DNA of 64,000 nt, from assembly GCA_916610825.1 (NCBI GenBank), contig OU744447.1, positions 26,351,037 through 26,415,036 on the forward strand, read 5' to 3'. Position 1 is the first letter of the stretch, and the number at the start of each line of letters is the position of its first letter. The notes beneath the pieces were generated by a model, which saw only the letters and a program-made list of their open reading frames with translations, was not told where the DNA came from and ran no database searches. Positions 33,236-45,700 of this stretch are shown piece by piece. Position numbers and translations under genes: made by a program. The stretch comes from Haliclystus octoradiatus. Its lineage: Eukaryota; Cnidaria; Staurozoa; Stauromedusae; Haliclystidae.

Positions 33236-36168
33236 CTATCGACAGCTGATTGACATAAACCAATAATTTATTTTCCATTCCAGGGATGTCAAATACGCAA
33301 GAGTTGACTCTTTGAATGTTCTTATTGCTTCCCCACGTATTACTTCCGGAATAAAGTTCCAGACTCTAGTACCTACTGCTACAATCGACCATTTCATCAG
33401 GGTTGTTCTGCAAATGGGTGGGATGAGTTTGTTTGGACGGCAAGATAACGTATATTTAGTGTTGGATATCTTGAAGAGGGAGTGTAAAAGTTTTGGAGTT
33501 TCTGTTATGAGTGTTTTGTGGATCATATCGGTTAATTTTACTATTCTTCTGACGTGTAGAGATGGAAGACGATATTCTTTACCAGTATTGGGTCGTGTTA
33601 GGTATTTTAGTGATTTTTCTTGAATTATTTCTAATTTTAGTCTATCCGTTTGATTAATTCCAAGAAGAAGTAGGCTACAATGTTCTAGGTGAGGACGGAT
33701 GTATGTCTTGTAAAGTGTATTGGCAAGGTGTGGGTTTAGGGATTTTTTAACCTGTTTGATTTGATATAGGGAGAGATTGGCTTTTCTGATGCAATTGCGA
33801 AGATGACATCTCATGTGTAATCTACCGTCAATGTGAGCACCGAGTATCTTTATTATATTGAGCCAAGGTAAGGTTACATCATCGATTGTAATGTCTTTGT
33901 TATGTATTTGATTAGTACTTAGAAGATTTGCGCTCGTAACGTGAATGTCGGGTTCTGGAATGTGAGTGATTAGTAGGCATTGAGTTTTTGAGGGGTTCAG
34001 TTTTAGACAATTCAGCTGGAACCATTGGTGCACCTTTTCGAAGTCTTTGTTGAGGTGTTGGAAAGCAGTGTTTTTGTGGTTGGAGGAATAGTATAGCGTT
34101 GTATCATCTGCGTATCGTATGATGGAAGAGGTTATTGGAAGAAATGAAAAGTCTGCTACGTAGATATTAAATAGTAGTGGTGATATTATCGATCCTTGTG
34201 GGACTCCCCGAGGGCAGGAGAAGGGTGAGGAAGTCTGAATTTCAACTCTGATAGATTGTGTTCTTCCACTTAGGTAATTGTTGATTAAGTTACAACTTGA
34301 TGGATTTACACCGTAAGCTCTCAATTTTTCCATCAGAAGTTTATGGTGTACCATATCAAATGCCTTGGAGAGATCGAGGGAGACGATTTCAGTAGTTTGT
34401 TTTTTGTTGATGGCTGTTCTACAATCTTGTGTGTGAGTTTCATGAGGGCCATTTCAGCACTGTGACTATGTACAAAGCCAAACATATCAGGTGGGAAAAT
34501 TGGTTTGAAGTGATTTTGGAGTTGATTTGCTAAGATTTTCTCGAATGCTTTGGAGATATGAGTGAGGATGGTAATTGGTCGATAATTTTCTTTATTTGAT
34601 GGATCGTTTTTTTTGTATATTGGTGAGACTATGCCATGTTTCCAGGCTTTTGGTATTTCATTTATTGTTATCAAGTGATTGAATAGATCGGTAATAGGAG
34701 AGGTGAGGCTAGGTAGGATAGTTTTGAGGAAGCTTACGGATATGTTATCGGCCCCTGTTGCCTTATTAGTTCTGAATCTTTTGATAATGTTATTTACTTC
34801 ATTGTCTGATGTGTACTGAAAACAGAAGGAAGTGCAGGAGCGATTCATGATTTGATGTATGCTTGGGTGATTTTTGAGATAGTCGGCAGTCCAGTTTGGA
34901 GTAGGTGGTATACATTTTTTTAAATATCTTTCTATTATTTGTGCTTTTTGTTTAGCGGAGGTTATTAAGCAATTGTTTTCCAATAAATTAGCTACATTAG
35001 CAGATTTGTTTTTCCCAATACCAGTGATTTTTTGTAGGTTACGGTGAAATTTTGAGGGTTCAGTCTTTGAAGATGTTTCGAGATATTGTTGGAGGCTGTG
35101 TCGTTTAAGTTTTGTGACTAGATTCCGTTGAGTGTGGAAGCGGCGGATATTTTCTTCATTTCGTAGTAACTTCGATAAGTGATCTCTGAGTCTGATAGCT
35201 TCGTCGATTTTAGCTGTAATCCATGGTGGTCTTTGTGCCTTGATAAGTTTAGATGTCAATGGTGAATGTTTCTCTATGACTGAGTTAACTTCAAAGAACC
35301 ATCTGTTCCATACATCATCGGCTGACAATAGCTCACCGTTATCATTAGTGTACATACGTTCCCATTGTATCCCACAGAGATCATTATTGAGTGAAGTAAA
35401 GTTTGTATTTTTCGTTTTTCTGTAAGTTATTAATCTTGGCTGTGTGCGTAGGCATTTAGTTTTGTATGATGTCATGCAGATACTGTGGTCGGAAGCTCCA
35501 GTTGCGATGATGTTACTAGCAACGAAGTGTCTTGGATGCGATACGAGTATGACATCAAGTGATGTCCCTGATGATGGTCTGGTTGGTCCATTGATCAGAT
35601 TGATGAGAGCGTAGTTATCAATAAATTCTTGAAGGGATTGCCCAGGAGTGTTATTCACTTTTTTGCTAATATCGCAATTCAAATCACCTAGCAATACTAC
35701 CTCAGATCTTGATCTAAGTAATGTTTCCATAATACTATTCAGACAGTCAAAATACTTTTTCAGTGCAAAATTTGGTGGCCGGTATGTTAATATTATTGAC
35801 AGATATTCGGTGATATTAGTGAGGTGGTCAATTTCGTGCTGCTTCCCCCTTAGACTGTTGCAGTTCCAGCTGACGATGTTAATATTAATATTATGAATTG
35901 GTCCAGGGTTGGGATGTATATCACCATAGCAGAGCATTATTAGATAGATAAGTGTTATAAAGTATTGGTTGATCTGTGAAAAACATTTGAGTACAGTAGT
36001 GAATGATGTAGTTATTGTGACATATAAATTGTTTATGGTGGATAATACGATATGCTTCAATATTTTATAAAGTTTTGTTTTCGTGTTAGTCGTAGTTACT
36101 TGATATCTACTGATGGATGAGTTAAATAATCCAGTTGATATTCGGAATTGTTGATTATTGATGGGCAT
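33236..36168 (-). pseudogene. LINE ORF2: AP endonuclease, reverse transcriptase
   Basis: Residues 1-90 include a hydrophobic stretch ending CYGDIHPNPGP, a 2A-like motif. The endonuclease starts INIVSWNCNSLRG and ends with TYRPP, LLGDLNC, SLDVILV and SDHSI. The 60-90 residues that normally lie between SLRG and TYRPP, including the catalytic Glu block, are missing in frame. RT follows (NKATGADNIS, ENYRPITILTHISKAFEKI, then FSCPRGVPQGSIISPLLFNIY and YADDTTLYY with the Asp pair). A frameshift at about 34424-34436, in an ACAC run, separates the frame 36168-34333 from 34354-33236. The C-terminus (LKYLTRPNTG...VWNFIPEVIR) is typical of CR1/L2/jockey LINEs. RT itself looks otherwise intact. Confidence 0.93.
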
Positions 36169-37038
36169 TGCGGTATTTTGTTTGGGTCATATGCTGAAGT
36201 TGTTTTTCGATGATTCCATAAGTGGCGTTTGTGAAAGTTGTATTTCCGATGTTGCGTTTTATGTGTAAGAGTAGTAGTGGGCAACTGCCATCGAAGGTGT
36301 GATGCGATGTTGCTTTGCATTGGAATGCCTTCGATTTGCAGCATGCGGCACATTTTCTTTCTTTCCTGCTGCATTTCTTTTTCCCGTCCAGTGGATGTTG
36401 ATCACCACAATCAAGCAAATTGACTCTTCGTCAATCATTTCACAATTTTTTGTACTGTGACCAAGACGGCCACAATGAAAACATCGAATCGGCTTCAGAT
36501 CTGGATAGGCGCAGACATTTAGTATTGAATCAAGTCTTAGCCACATGTTGTTCTCGGCAAGCTTAGAGAATGCTTTGGATGCTAATCGTAAGGATACTCT
36601 TTGATCAAGAGCATTCTCTTTTGTTGGAAACAGATATAAATTAATAATGTCATTTTGACTCTCAAAAATGTCTGGATTGTCAGCAAGCAGTGAATCATGG
36701 ATAGCTTTAGATGTCATCCATTTCGAAACATTTGGAATAATTGCGACTGGATCTCTTTCTTTTATTTCTTTGTAGGTAATTTTACCTTTACTTAAGGATG
36801 ATTTTATGCTGGCTAGGTTTTCATTCGGCACTTCGATCGAGGTTGTTTTCCCTTTTGTTGTAATTATTGATCCTTTAACATTAATTTTACTTTTCTTTAG
36901 TTTTTCTATTATTTTTTCAGAAGGTTCATCTGAAAGAAGCTTTGTGCAGTTTTTTGTTGTTCCATTAATTTTTCTATTGACAATTAATGCAAAAGTCGAG
37001 TTGATCGAGGAACAACTCCAGGTAACAGCGTACTTTCA
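36155..37038 (-). pseudogene. LINE ORF1: zinc-knuckle nucleic-acid-binding protein
   Basis: The frame is open from just after a stop at about 37039-37041, so the true start lies within 37038-36831. It continues through a basic region (EKIIEKLKKSKINVKG...), an RRM-like middle, and the knuckle CFHCGRLGHSTKNC. A frameshift at about 36418 moves the end into the frame 36418-36155, which has further Cys pairs (CAACC...C). ORF1 proteins bind the LINE RNA. The end overlaps the ORF2 start. Confidence 0.85.
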
Positions 37039-37041
37039 TTG

Positions 37042-38024
37042 TGAATAAAACAAGGTCATTTGAAAATGTATTTCGTATTTGCTATTTGCACTTGTTACTC
37101 CTAGAGATGTTTTAAAGATATATCTTGCTTCAAAACGTTAATTATGAAAAGCTTGTATCAATTTGACGTTAGAAGCTTCACTTTGCAGTGCGTGCATTTT
37201 CTATCAATCGGCATAGCTTTAAAGGAGATTAGCATTACTGATGTCAAGGTCCAAAATTATAAAATTTTGGCTGTATTTTTCTAGTACATAAATTATGTGA
37301 ATTCAAAATCTGATAAGTTTGCAAAATGTATGCTACACAATAGCATTTAAGAATCGACATGAATGGCATACAACACGAGTGTCCTGTTTTTATTTCATTG
37401 TGTATTGAACTTTGCCGCAAGAATCTTCGATTCATTTAATGCTATTTTGATATCCTGTTCTTCTAGATCGAATGCGGTTTCAATTCGGCCGGTAAGCATA
37501 CTATCATCTATTACAGGTACTCAATAAGAAATTTTAAGCGATCGATTATCAACGCTGCACCTAATATTACATAAGGAAATTAGTTTTGATATTTATACAT
37601 GCTGGAAGCTACGTCTACGCGAGTGGTATGACTAAATTGATATCTAGATAACTAATTGAGTTTCTTCTAACTCTAAGGTAGAAAGCCTAAATATGGAATA
37701 GACATAAAATCTTTTGGGATAACAGAATTTACCGCATGGTAGTCATGCATTGTATCCAATCAAAGCGCATAATAACGTAAGTTCGATTTGCAGAATACAA
37801 TCAATCGCACAGAAAATGCTCACTTTTCGATGATATTGAGACAACAAAAACGCAATTTTAGCTACGACACTGTGCAGATTGCCTTTGATAATTGTCTTTG
37901 TGTGGAGGTACCAGCATAATTGCATAATTTATAAGGAAATGAAAAATATATTTATTTGCATTCCAAAGTTTGATGGATAAGCATTACAAGGTGGTCCAAA
38001 AGCAAATTTGTTATTGAAAATTAA
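37042..38024. other. No feature seen
   Basis: AT-rich sequence between the LINE 5' end and the assembly gap. No ORF with recognisable content. Confidence 0.4.
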
Positions 38025-38524
38025 NNNNNNNNNNNNNNNNNNNNNNNNNNNNNNNNNNNNNNNNNNNNNNNNNNNNNNNNNNNNNNNNNNNNNNNNNNNN
38101 NNNNNNNNNNNNNNNNNNNNNNNNNNNNNNNNNNNNNNNNNNNNNNNNNNNNNNNNNNNNNNNNNNNNNNNNNNNNNNNNNNNNNNNNNNNNNNNNNNNN
38201 NNNNNNNNNNNNNNNNNNNNNNNNNNNNNNNNNNNNNNNNNNNNNNNNNNNNNNNNNNNNNNNNNNNNNNNNNNNNNNNNNNNNNNNNNNNNNNNNNNNN
38301 NNNNNNNNNNNNNNNNNNNNNNNNNNNNNNNNNNNNNNNNNNNNNNNNNNNNNNNNNNNNNNNNNNNNNNNNNNNNNNNNNNNNNNNNNNNNNNNNNNNN
38401 NNNNNNNNNNNNNNNNNNNNNNNNNNNNNNNNNNNNNNNNNNNNNNNNNNNNNNNNNNNNNNNNNNNNNNNNNNNNNNNNNNNNNNNNNNNNNNNNNNNN
38501 NNNNNNNNNNNNNNNNNNNNNNNN
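38025..38524. other. Assembly gap of exactly 500 N
   Basis: A run of 500 N is a conventional placeholder, so the true length is unknown. It abuts the hairpin element at 38525, which probably hindered assembly. Confidence 0.99.
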
Positions 38525-39228
38525 TATAGACCTATACCTGCACGGTTTTAGCCAAACAACTAGAACACATGTTTTGAAAATGGCGACTAGCTGCGACAGA
38601 TTGAATATTTTTTCATAAAATCAACTTAAATGTATACTCTGTAATTGAAAATTCAATTGAGAAATTAAAAAAAGTAACAACTTGGGATTTGCTACATTCA
38701 GATGTAACTTTTACTATATATTTCTAATATTGCAAACATATTGAATTCTTTGCGTTATATTTTTAAATAATATTCGTAACAATTTCATTCAAATTGCATT
38801 TAATGAAAAATCAACGACCCATTAAATTAGCCAAAACAAATCATTGTTGTAGTGAAATTGATGAGAGATAATTGATGTTCCAGACTAAGGTTATGTTACA
38901 TGATTATTAAAATGATTTCATCATTACTTCATTACTCGTTCTCTAACAACAAGGGAACTTCATTGTTGTTAGGGAACTCGTGGATCTAAATTCCGATAAC
39001 CCACTCACAAGAGTGATGTAATACCGTATTATCTCTCCTCAATTTCACAACAACAATGATTTGTTTTCTAGTTTAATGGGCCATTGATAATCAGGTTGAA
39101 TTTTCAATTACATAGAATACATATGATTTAATTTTATGAAAAAATATTTTATTTGTCGTAGCTTGTCGCCATTTTCAAAACATGTGTTCTACCTTTTTGG
39201 CTAAAGCCGTGCAGTTATAGGACTATAT
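38525..39228. mobile_element. Palindromic (foldback) element
   Basis: Left-hand sequence reappears in reverse complement at the right: CCTATACCTGCACGG near 38530 against CCGTGCAGTTATAGG near 39210, and ACACATGTTTTGAAAATGGC near 38565 against GCCATTTTCAAAACATGTGT near 39172. The pairing continues (CAAATCATTGTTGTAGTGAAATTG against CAATTTCACAACAACAATGATTTG) to a centre at about 38955, where GTTCTCTAACAACAAGGGAA faces GTTGTTAGGGAAC. Arms of about 340 bases make this a long hairpin without coding capacity. The left end may extend into the gap. Confidence 0.82.
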
Positions 39229-39275
39229 CCACACATATGTAGGATATACCCACTAAGCCTGCGAGGTCTATACCC

Positions 39276-39848
39276 CAGAGCCATCTTTTTACAAGAGTTG
39301 GGTCTCCTATCGGACAGATGCCAGTCACGTGATATTTTGGACGCCATTTGTGTTCTTACATACAACTTTTATCAGTGAAAACAAACATAGGCTATTAAAT
39401 TATAAATTGTTGTGTTAATAGTAGCAATAGTAATCGAAATAAAAGTATTGTTTACTATTCCAATTGGGGACAAGAACTAGAAAAAAGGAGTCTTTGAGTG
39501 CTAAGAATAAGCGTAAGAGCGTAAGAGATGTAGTCCACACTCCACAAACTCCTTTTCCATTTAGAAATTCCAATAATAGAATTGATCTGTATTTACTCCC
39601 GAGCAAGATTGAAGTAGATTTTTAAGCTAGAAAATGAGAGTCCAGCAAATAAATATGGAAAAAGACTACTATTCAACGGTTATATTACTCTTGTTAAACA
39701 ATCGCAAACCATTTCGCACAGTTCCAAATCGGCTGAAAAAAAGCACAACATTCTCCTGCACATGCGCACTATTAAAAAGGTGCTCGGATCCAGGCCAAAA
39801 AAACAGAAATGGCATGAGTGTCCCAACTCTTGTAAATAGATAGCTCTG
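39276..39848. mobile_element. hAT-type MITE, copy A
   Basis: It begins CAGAGCCATC and ends with the inverted ATAGCTCTG. An inverted repeat TACAAGAGTTGGG / CCCAACTCTTGTA lies just inside. An exact 8-bp duplication CTATACCC flanks it (39268-39275 and 39849-39856). CAG...CTG ends with 8-bp duplications are the hAT pattern. The interior is non-coding. A longer copy lies at 59581-60265 in the same orientation. Confidence 0.92.
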
Positions 39849-39856
39849 CTATACCC

Positions 39857-40800
39857 GACCTAGCACAAAAACCCATATACTTTTAGTTGTGGCCATGGAA
39901 TGTCGTGGGTTGTCTTGACATAAATGCAGAACAAGTGGTACAAATCCGCAAATTATGAAATCAAATTAAAATTATTGTTAAAAAAGCAATGAGCGACCCG
40001 CGTTGCTGGGATAATTTGGGCCGAGTAAGAAATACTTTTGTTGTATAATTAACAATATATTAATAGTATAAAATGATATAATAGTGATATAATTAATATA
40101 ATATAACATAATATATATTGAACCTATGAAAATTTCTTAATCTTCTAGGTAAAATAAAGTGCATGTTTTGATTTGCATCACACTTGACTACGAAATTCTA
40201 TGTGTAACTACACAGATCACAATAGTTCAAATTAATAAAGATAAAAGTATCCTATAGGGAATAAAACTTTGAATAACAACATAAATTTTGAGCTCCTTCT
40301 GTAAAAATATGCATGCACATAAGATTTATTATTATTATAATCAATCTTATCTTTCCTTTATTATTATGTTTTCCAATGTCCATAACGGTGTTGCAATCAA
40401 ATGCAAATAAATAGTCAGCATAGTCAGCCGTATTGTGAAAAGCAAACGACACGAAGGCGATCTAGATGTCCATCTATTTTAAATACTGTCATGATATCTA
40501 TCTCAAGCCATGAAGTGCCAAATAGATCATGCAGCATCTGTTCAAAGTCTGTCCGGAACGGAAAAGTTGAAGTCAAATCATAAATCAACCGACAGCGTAT
40601 CGTGTGGATTCCAATAATAAGCCTACTATCTGATTTTGATTTTTCCGGATATAGAAAGACAACAAAATCCATAATAATAACATAATAGTCAAAAATGTCC
40701 AAAGTATAATCTAGATTTCCGTAGAAAAAGTCGAATCGAAAACAGCTTTGTCAGATCAGAGCAGAGACATCTGCAGGAGCACGTGCAATTTGACTAAGCT
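39857..40800. other. No feature seen
   Basis: AT-rich, with scattered ATA/TAT runs at 40040-40120. No recognisable gene. Confidence 0.4.
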
Positions 40801-40805
40801 GTCGT

Positions 40806-40920
40806 TAGTTGATTGATGGGGAGATCCCACTCGAACAATAGTGAGATGACGTAATAGCAATTGTGTTTATTGATGGAGAGATCCTCGTGTACAATTATAG
40901 TATGACGTAATGGTAAAAGT
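40806..40920 (+). repeat. Two-unit tandem repeat with TGACGTAAT
   Basis: TTGATGGGGAGATCC...TGACGTAATAG (from about 40810) is followed, 59 bases later, by TTGATGGAGAGATCC...TGACGTAATGG. Each unit carries TGACGTAA, a CRE/ATF-like site. Regulatory use is speculation. Confidence 0.55.
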
Positions 40921-40924
40921 CAAT

Positions 40925-41280
40925 GATGCGAGGTAAAAACATCGAGAAACAATGACGGTGCGATCTGGAGCCGCAAAATGGAAAGATACAATTTGTTTCG
41001 ATACGAAAAGCAGAAAACGAAAATCAAAAATCGAGAGACGTAAGAACCCAGTTTCGAAAACAGCGCTTCGAATTGTACTACTTCCGAAAAATTTTATTCA
41101 GGATTCGGAGAGATGTACGATAACAACCATTGGAAAGGCTTCATAAGTATAGGTCAAGATTGCGTAGTTGTTTTGATGCTACTACACTATCAGGCAATGA
41201 GTTCCGCATATTTAAAACACGGTTACAAAAAATGAAACCAACAGTAATATTTCTACAACTAACTGAAGATAACATTATAA
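40925..41280. other. No gene confirmed
   Basis: A 64-codon plus-strand ORF at 40952-41146 is strongly basic (SRKRKSKIERRKN) but has no recognised relatives, no splice signals that I can defend, and no conserved-looking motif. Confidence 0.3.
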
Positions 41281-41289
41281 AATGACCTC

Positions 41290-41820
41290 TTACATCGTAT
41301 TTGTCGTTGATTTTACTTTAAATTGTGTATCAACATCAACGTCTACAATTCCATTTAGAATTTTGTACACCAATCTCCGATCGCACCTTACTCGACGCAA
41401 TTCTAATGATTGTAGATGAAGGGCATGTAGACGATCAATGTAATTAGAAAAAGTAATATGTGCTAATACGCATAGTCGCCTAGTGAATCGCTTTTGTTCT
41501 CGTTTAATGGTAATGATATTCTTTACATAATTTGGATTTCAAATTTCTGTGGCTGATTCAAGGATTGGTCTCACATATACAATGTATGCTTTTAATAATA
41601 AGTTTTTCAATTTTTTCTAGTAAAGAATTTCAAAATTAGTAAAGAACGGTACCTAGGGTTTGAAGCGATAACGATACAATGTCAGGAGAATTTGAGATCA
41701 GAAGAGAGAATAATTCCAATATCTTTCATTGATGTGATAGCTATTAGAGTGTGATCATCTAAGAAATATTTTTACGTTGTTGGCTTGAGAATTGTCAATA
41801 GAAATGAGATTACATTTTTC
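41290..41820 (-). pseudogene. CR1/L2-like LINE RT C-terminal fragment
   Basis: Reading leftwards on the minus strand: SMKDIGIILSSDLKFS, then YVRPILESATEI, a stop where Trp is expected, NPNYVKNIITIKREQKRFTRRL and LHLQSLELRRVRCDRRLVYKILNG. The same blocks occur in the copy at 57.6-58.0 kb (IKDIGIILTSELKS, GRPILESSSSVWNPHL, IKSLEVRLVKADL). The copy is 5'-truncated with stops and shifts. Confidence 0.85.
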
Positions 41821-41829
41821 ATAGGCAAT

Positions 41830-42630
41830 CTTCACTTGCCATTGGCTTGCCAAATGACAGAAATAATTCATTGTTGTAGATAATTGGCAATCTTGTTCTG
41901 TTTATCTTGAACAGTAAAATTTTGCAGCATCATCGTGCTTATTAGTGCTGTGCTACTGGGCAGGAAATACATGTTAAATTATCATTGTTTTGAATATCCT
42001 TCTATTTGGATACCTGAGCTTAATGTTTGCCTGGGATGAATAATCAAAATATCTTTTATCAAATAGTAAACGTAGCAATCATTATGTGTAACATTTACCA
42101 ATTACTTGTGTAACATTAAAGGGCTATTGCAGGCAGCTATATTTGGGTTATCTGATACAAACACGCGGGATGTTGGGAGACACGAGAAAGCATAAACAAC
42201 TCCCAGCAGCCTAAGTGTTGGTACCACAGAACCAGACATAACGCTGCCGTGCAGTAACCCTTTTGTGAAATAAAACAGATTTTTACTAGTTTTAAACGAA
42301 CTTGATAGGGAAGCTTCGACTGATTAGATCAAGTTTCTATAAATCTTCACGTCTTCGTAATATTTTGCCTACTTCGAATTACAGATTCAGGATTATACTT
42401 TAGAAACATTTTTGATTCTTTCAAACGCTATGGTTTTGATCTGTGTCGTTTCTCATTTCTGTTGTTTTGCAAGCTTTTGCCTGTTTTGTAGGTCTTTTTT
42501 TGTTTCAGATTAGCCACTAAAACAAAACAAAATGACTCAAAAATGAAGAATACCTTGAACTATAATATTCTGAAATATATATCATCAACTATGCCAACAT
42601 AATTCAAATTTTAATTTACAATTATTTAAA
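41830..42630. other. No feature seen
   Basis: AT-rich, no supported gene or element. Confidence 0.4.
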
Positions 42631-42636
42631 ATAGTC

Positions 42637-42775
42637 GCAAAGATGAGGCAAAATTCTTTTCCGTTAATCGGAGTTTCACGCGTTTACTTTGAGTTCTTCA
42701 GACGGTGTTTTGATATGAACACAAAGTAAGCGGGTGGAACTCCGAGTAACGGAAAAGGCTTCTGCCCCGTCTTCG
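42637..42775. repeat. Hairpin with ~50-base arms
   Basis: The left arm contains GGCAAAATTCTTTTCCGTTA, CGGAGTTTCACGCG and TTTACTTTG. The right arm contains CAAAGTAAGCGGGTGGAACT, CCGAGTAACGGAAAAGGCTT and CTGCCCCGTCTTCG. Pairing is about 80% by eye, with a loop of about 25 bases. It could be a small foldback MITE or a transcribed stem-loop. Confidence 0.75.
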
Positions 42776-42779
42776 TGTC

Positions 42780-45700
42780 TCTTCTATACTATGCTCTGTC
42801 TTAGTGACAGACATTGAGCACTCTTGCATACATGTGTTCATCTCATATGTTATATTATTTATAATTATTCAGAATTTTTTATTTTTTTTGTTTGTTTTGG
42901 CGGTCGTATTTTATACGGAGTTAGCCAACCAAATAACTAGAACAGCATTCAAAAATCTCTCGAGTTTTACATTTGTAATTCCATATTTTAAATTTCGTAT
43001 TCATGAGATTAAAATTCAAGAAAATGTTTTAAATAAAAAGACCCTGGCTAGAATATACTATTGGCAAGAATAAAGAGAAAATAAGTTGATTAAATACAAA
43101 TATTAAATCTATGATGTAAAATGGCTTGTTCTGAAAATCAAACCATGTTGAATGATGTGGTCTTCTCCCGTTATTGTGTGGAGATAAAATTAGTTTAGCA
43201 GTAAATCTATTTTCGTGTATTGTCATCATCGTAATATTGTAGAGGAGCAGCCCATAAGCATCTAATCTTAACATAAAAAGAGAGTCAACTTCAAACTTAT
43301 GTACCATAATAACTCTTACAATTCTCTATCAAAATGTTGAGAGTAGTATCATTCGAATCACAGTGTTATGATCTGTGTTTTAATGCCTTTCTATTTCTAT
43401 TTCATTTTCGTTTTCGTATCTAAACAAAATGTATCTTTTCATTTTGCTGCCTTTGTGGCTTTAACGTCACCGCTGCTATTGTTTGCGAGGGATCTTCCCG
43501 TGAATCTCCCCAATCAATTATGACCATTGATTTAAATCACACGTGCTCTTTCCAATCGAATGGTATTTTACTTGAAGCTGAAAGTTCACAGCTTTTGGTA
43601 TCTTGTAAGCGCGAACGTGTAGCAGCTACTATTGAATGCTTCAAATGCATGATTTATTTGACCAATTCAATTACTTGAATATTTTAATGGGATACATATT
43701 TCATTGTGATAAGTGTTTTTTTACCAACCTGAATGGAACATAACAAATTGAAACGAGGATTGATTAGATTCATAGTTTTAAATTGCAAAGTAAAGATATC
43801 ATTTGAAGGCTTTTCAAGAAATTAAAAGTTTGAAACCAAAAAATGAATTACAAATATTTTCACAGCATGATGTGTTTCTTATTAAAATAATAGCTTGCAT
43901 TTTCTCAACAATCTCCACTCTGCTGCCTGTCACAATGTAAATCAACGCTGTTCTGCTAAACCTTTTGTTATTTTATGTTCTGAAATAGAGCTTTTTCACA
44001 GGCTCCCAATGAGTCCCTTGAGAATTATTTAAGTAATGATCTCCCCCAATCTAAATCGGCCTAAATTAGACCAGGAAACGTGGGTAACTCGTTGCTAGTT
44101 AATCAATATATCGAGCAAGAGGAACACTTTCATCACTTTTATAAAATGCAGCACATGTGGAATGGACTATTAATTAGGGTTTATGGATTTTTTTGAGAAC
44201 CACCCCACCTGCAGTGGCCCCTAAAAAAATGGGAAAAAAGCGATAACACAATCTAACAAATGAGGTCAATTTGCTAGAAGGGCAACAAAAAAACTGTAAC
44301 TTCGGAAATTATGACCTCCAAACAATTGTAGCAGTTCGAAAAAGGTAGTTTAGATTCAATTTAAAATATTATATAATCACTTCACATACAAATGAATATG
44401 AGCAAAAAATATATCAAGCGACTGATAGTTTGCACAAAGGGATGTATTTTGAAACATGACGCACTCCAATTAAATGATTAAATAAGCAGCGAATATTTCA
44501 AAGTCAATGATCTTATAATCAATTGTTATATATCATAAACTAATGTAGAACAGACCTAAGTAATGACACACATAACCACATAATAAATACGTCCAAACAT
44601 AATATTTTTACATGGCTCGCCACTATTACATTAAGCGATATGTAAAACTCGGGGGAAACTTAATATGTTATAAAGTTCAATATACTGATTCATAGAATCA
44701 TATCCATGCGTTCTAATTTATTCCAATTCAGGCCTGTAACACTGTCTTGGAGCCTAAATATTGTAATCTCAGTCGTAGTACAGCATCCAATTAGCCATTT
44801 ATTTGATCTCTGTTCTAGTTACCACGGTGCCAATTAGTCATAGTATTCGGCATGTGTCCAAAATAAAAACAGTTAGCAACTAATTAGTAGAGGATGTGAT
44901 TAGCGCTCTTCTCCTCAGGTCTGAAAGAAAGTTGCTTAACTTTAGAACTCCATACAAATGAAACGAGAAACAAATTCACTTTCAGTCTGTAAGTGTAGCT
45001 GCCTGTTCTGTAGCCTGCAAGCTAGACTGGTAGGCTACTCTAGAATGATTGCACGTGGGTCATGCAGCCAGTAATACCATATAAATTGCATTTCTCATTA
45101 TCATTCCAGCTTGTAATCGTCGTGTTTAGCCTAACTGCTGACTGTTTAGGTCACGCATATGTTGGAATTTGTGTTCCTTCAGTATTTCCGTTTAAGGCAC
45201 GAACCACGTCAATAAGCCATAAATAGCATCAACATGGAACCAGAGCTTTCAAACCATTGTAATAAAAGAGGAAATATAGCAATGTCTTAAAAGATTCAAA
45301 TTATAATAGCTTTTTTGATGTATTCAAAAGTTCCCAATTCGTCTTCGCCATTTTCAAAGTTCTGAAAACGATAAGCAAGGCTTGCCTAGACTCCAAACGA
45401 GGTCAATAGTGTAAAAGTGGTGTAAAATGTATGATCTAAGGTGAAATTTTGAGAGAAAAAAGGAGTAAATGCGATGAATAAGAGTGCGAATGACATTCAT
45501 ATTCCAAAAAGTTCCCATTTACACCTTTATATAAGAGTGGACGGCTAGGTCAGACAACTTCGACATAGGTCTAAATAATTCTTAACGCTGTATTACGAAC
45601 AGCCTCATTCAAAATTTGCTTGATATATATTTTTTATTCTTATCATCGAAACAATACGTCTGTCTTGAACATCGGGTTTTATTTTTATAAATTACATATA

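Larger units (their letters stand above)
32904..37038 (-). mobile_element. Near full-length CR1/jockey-group LINE, damaged
   Basis: Reading leftwards: ORF1 with zinc knuckles (37038-36155), ORF2 with endonuclease and reverse transcriptase (36168-33236), then an A/T-rich 3' region ending in TATAC and an AC repeat at 32904-32920. The two ORFs overlap by about 14 bases. The 3' end is confirmed by a second copy at positions 1-34. The damage consists of one frameshift in each ORF and a deletion in the endonuclease. Confidence 0.9.

Noticed and set aside
33312..33623. 103-codon plus-strand ORF
   Set aside because: Antisense shadow of the LINE RT C-terminus.
38008..38529. 173-codon open frame
   Set aside because: Nearly all of it is the run of N in the assembly gap.
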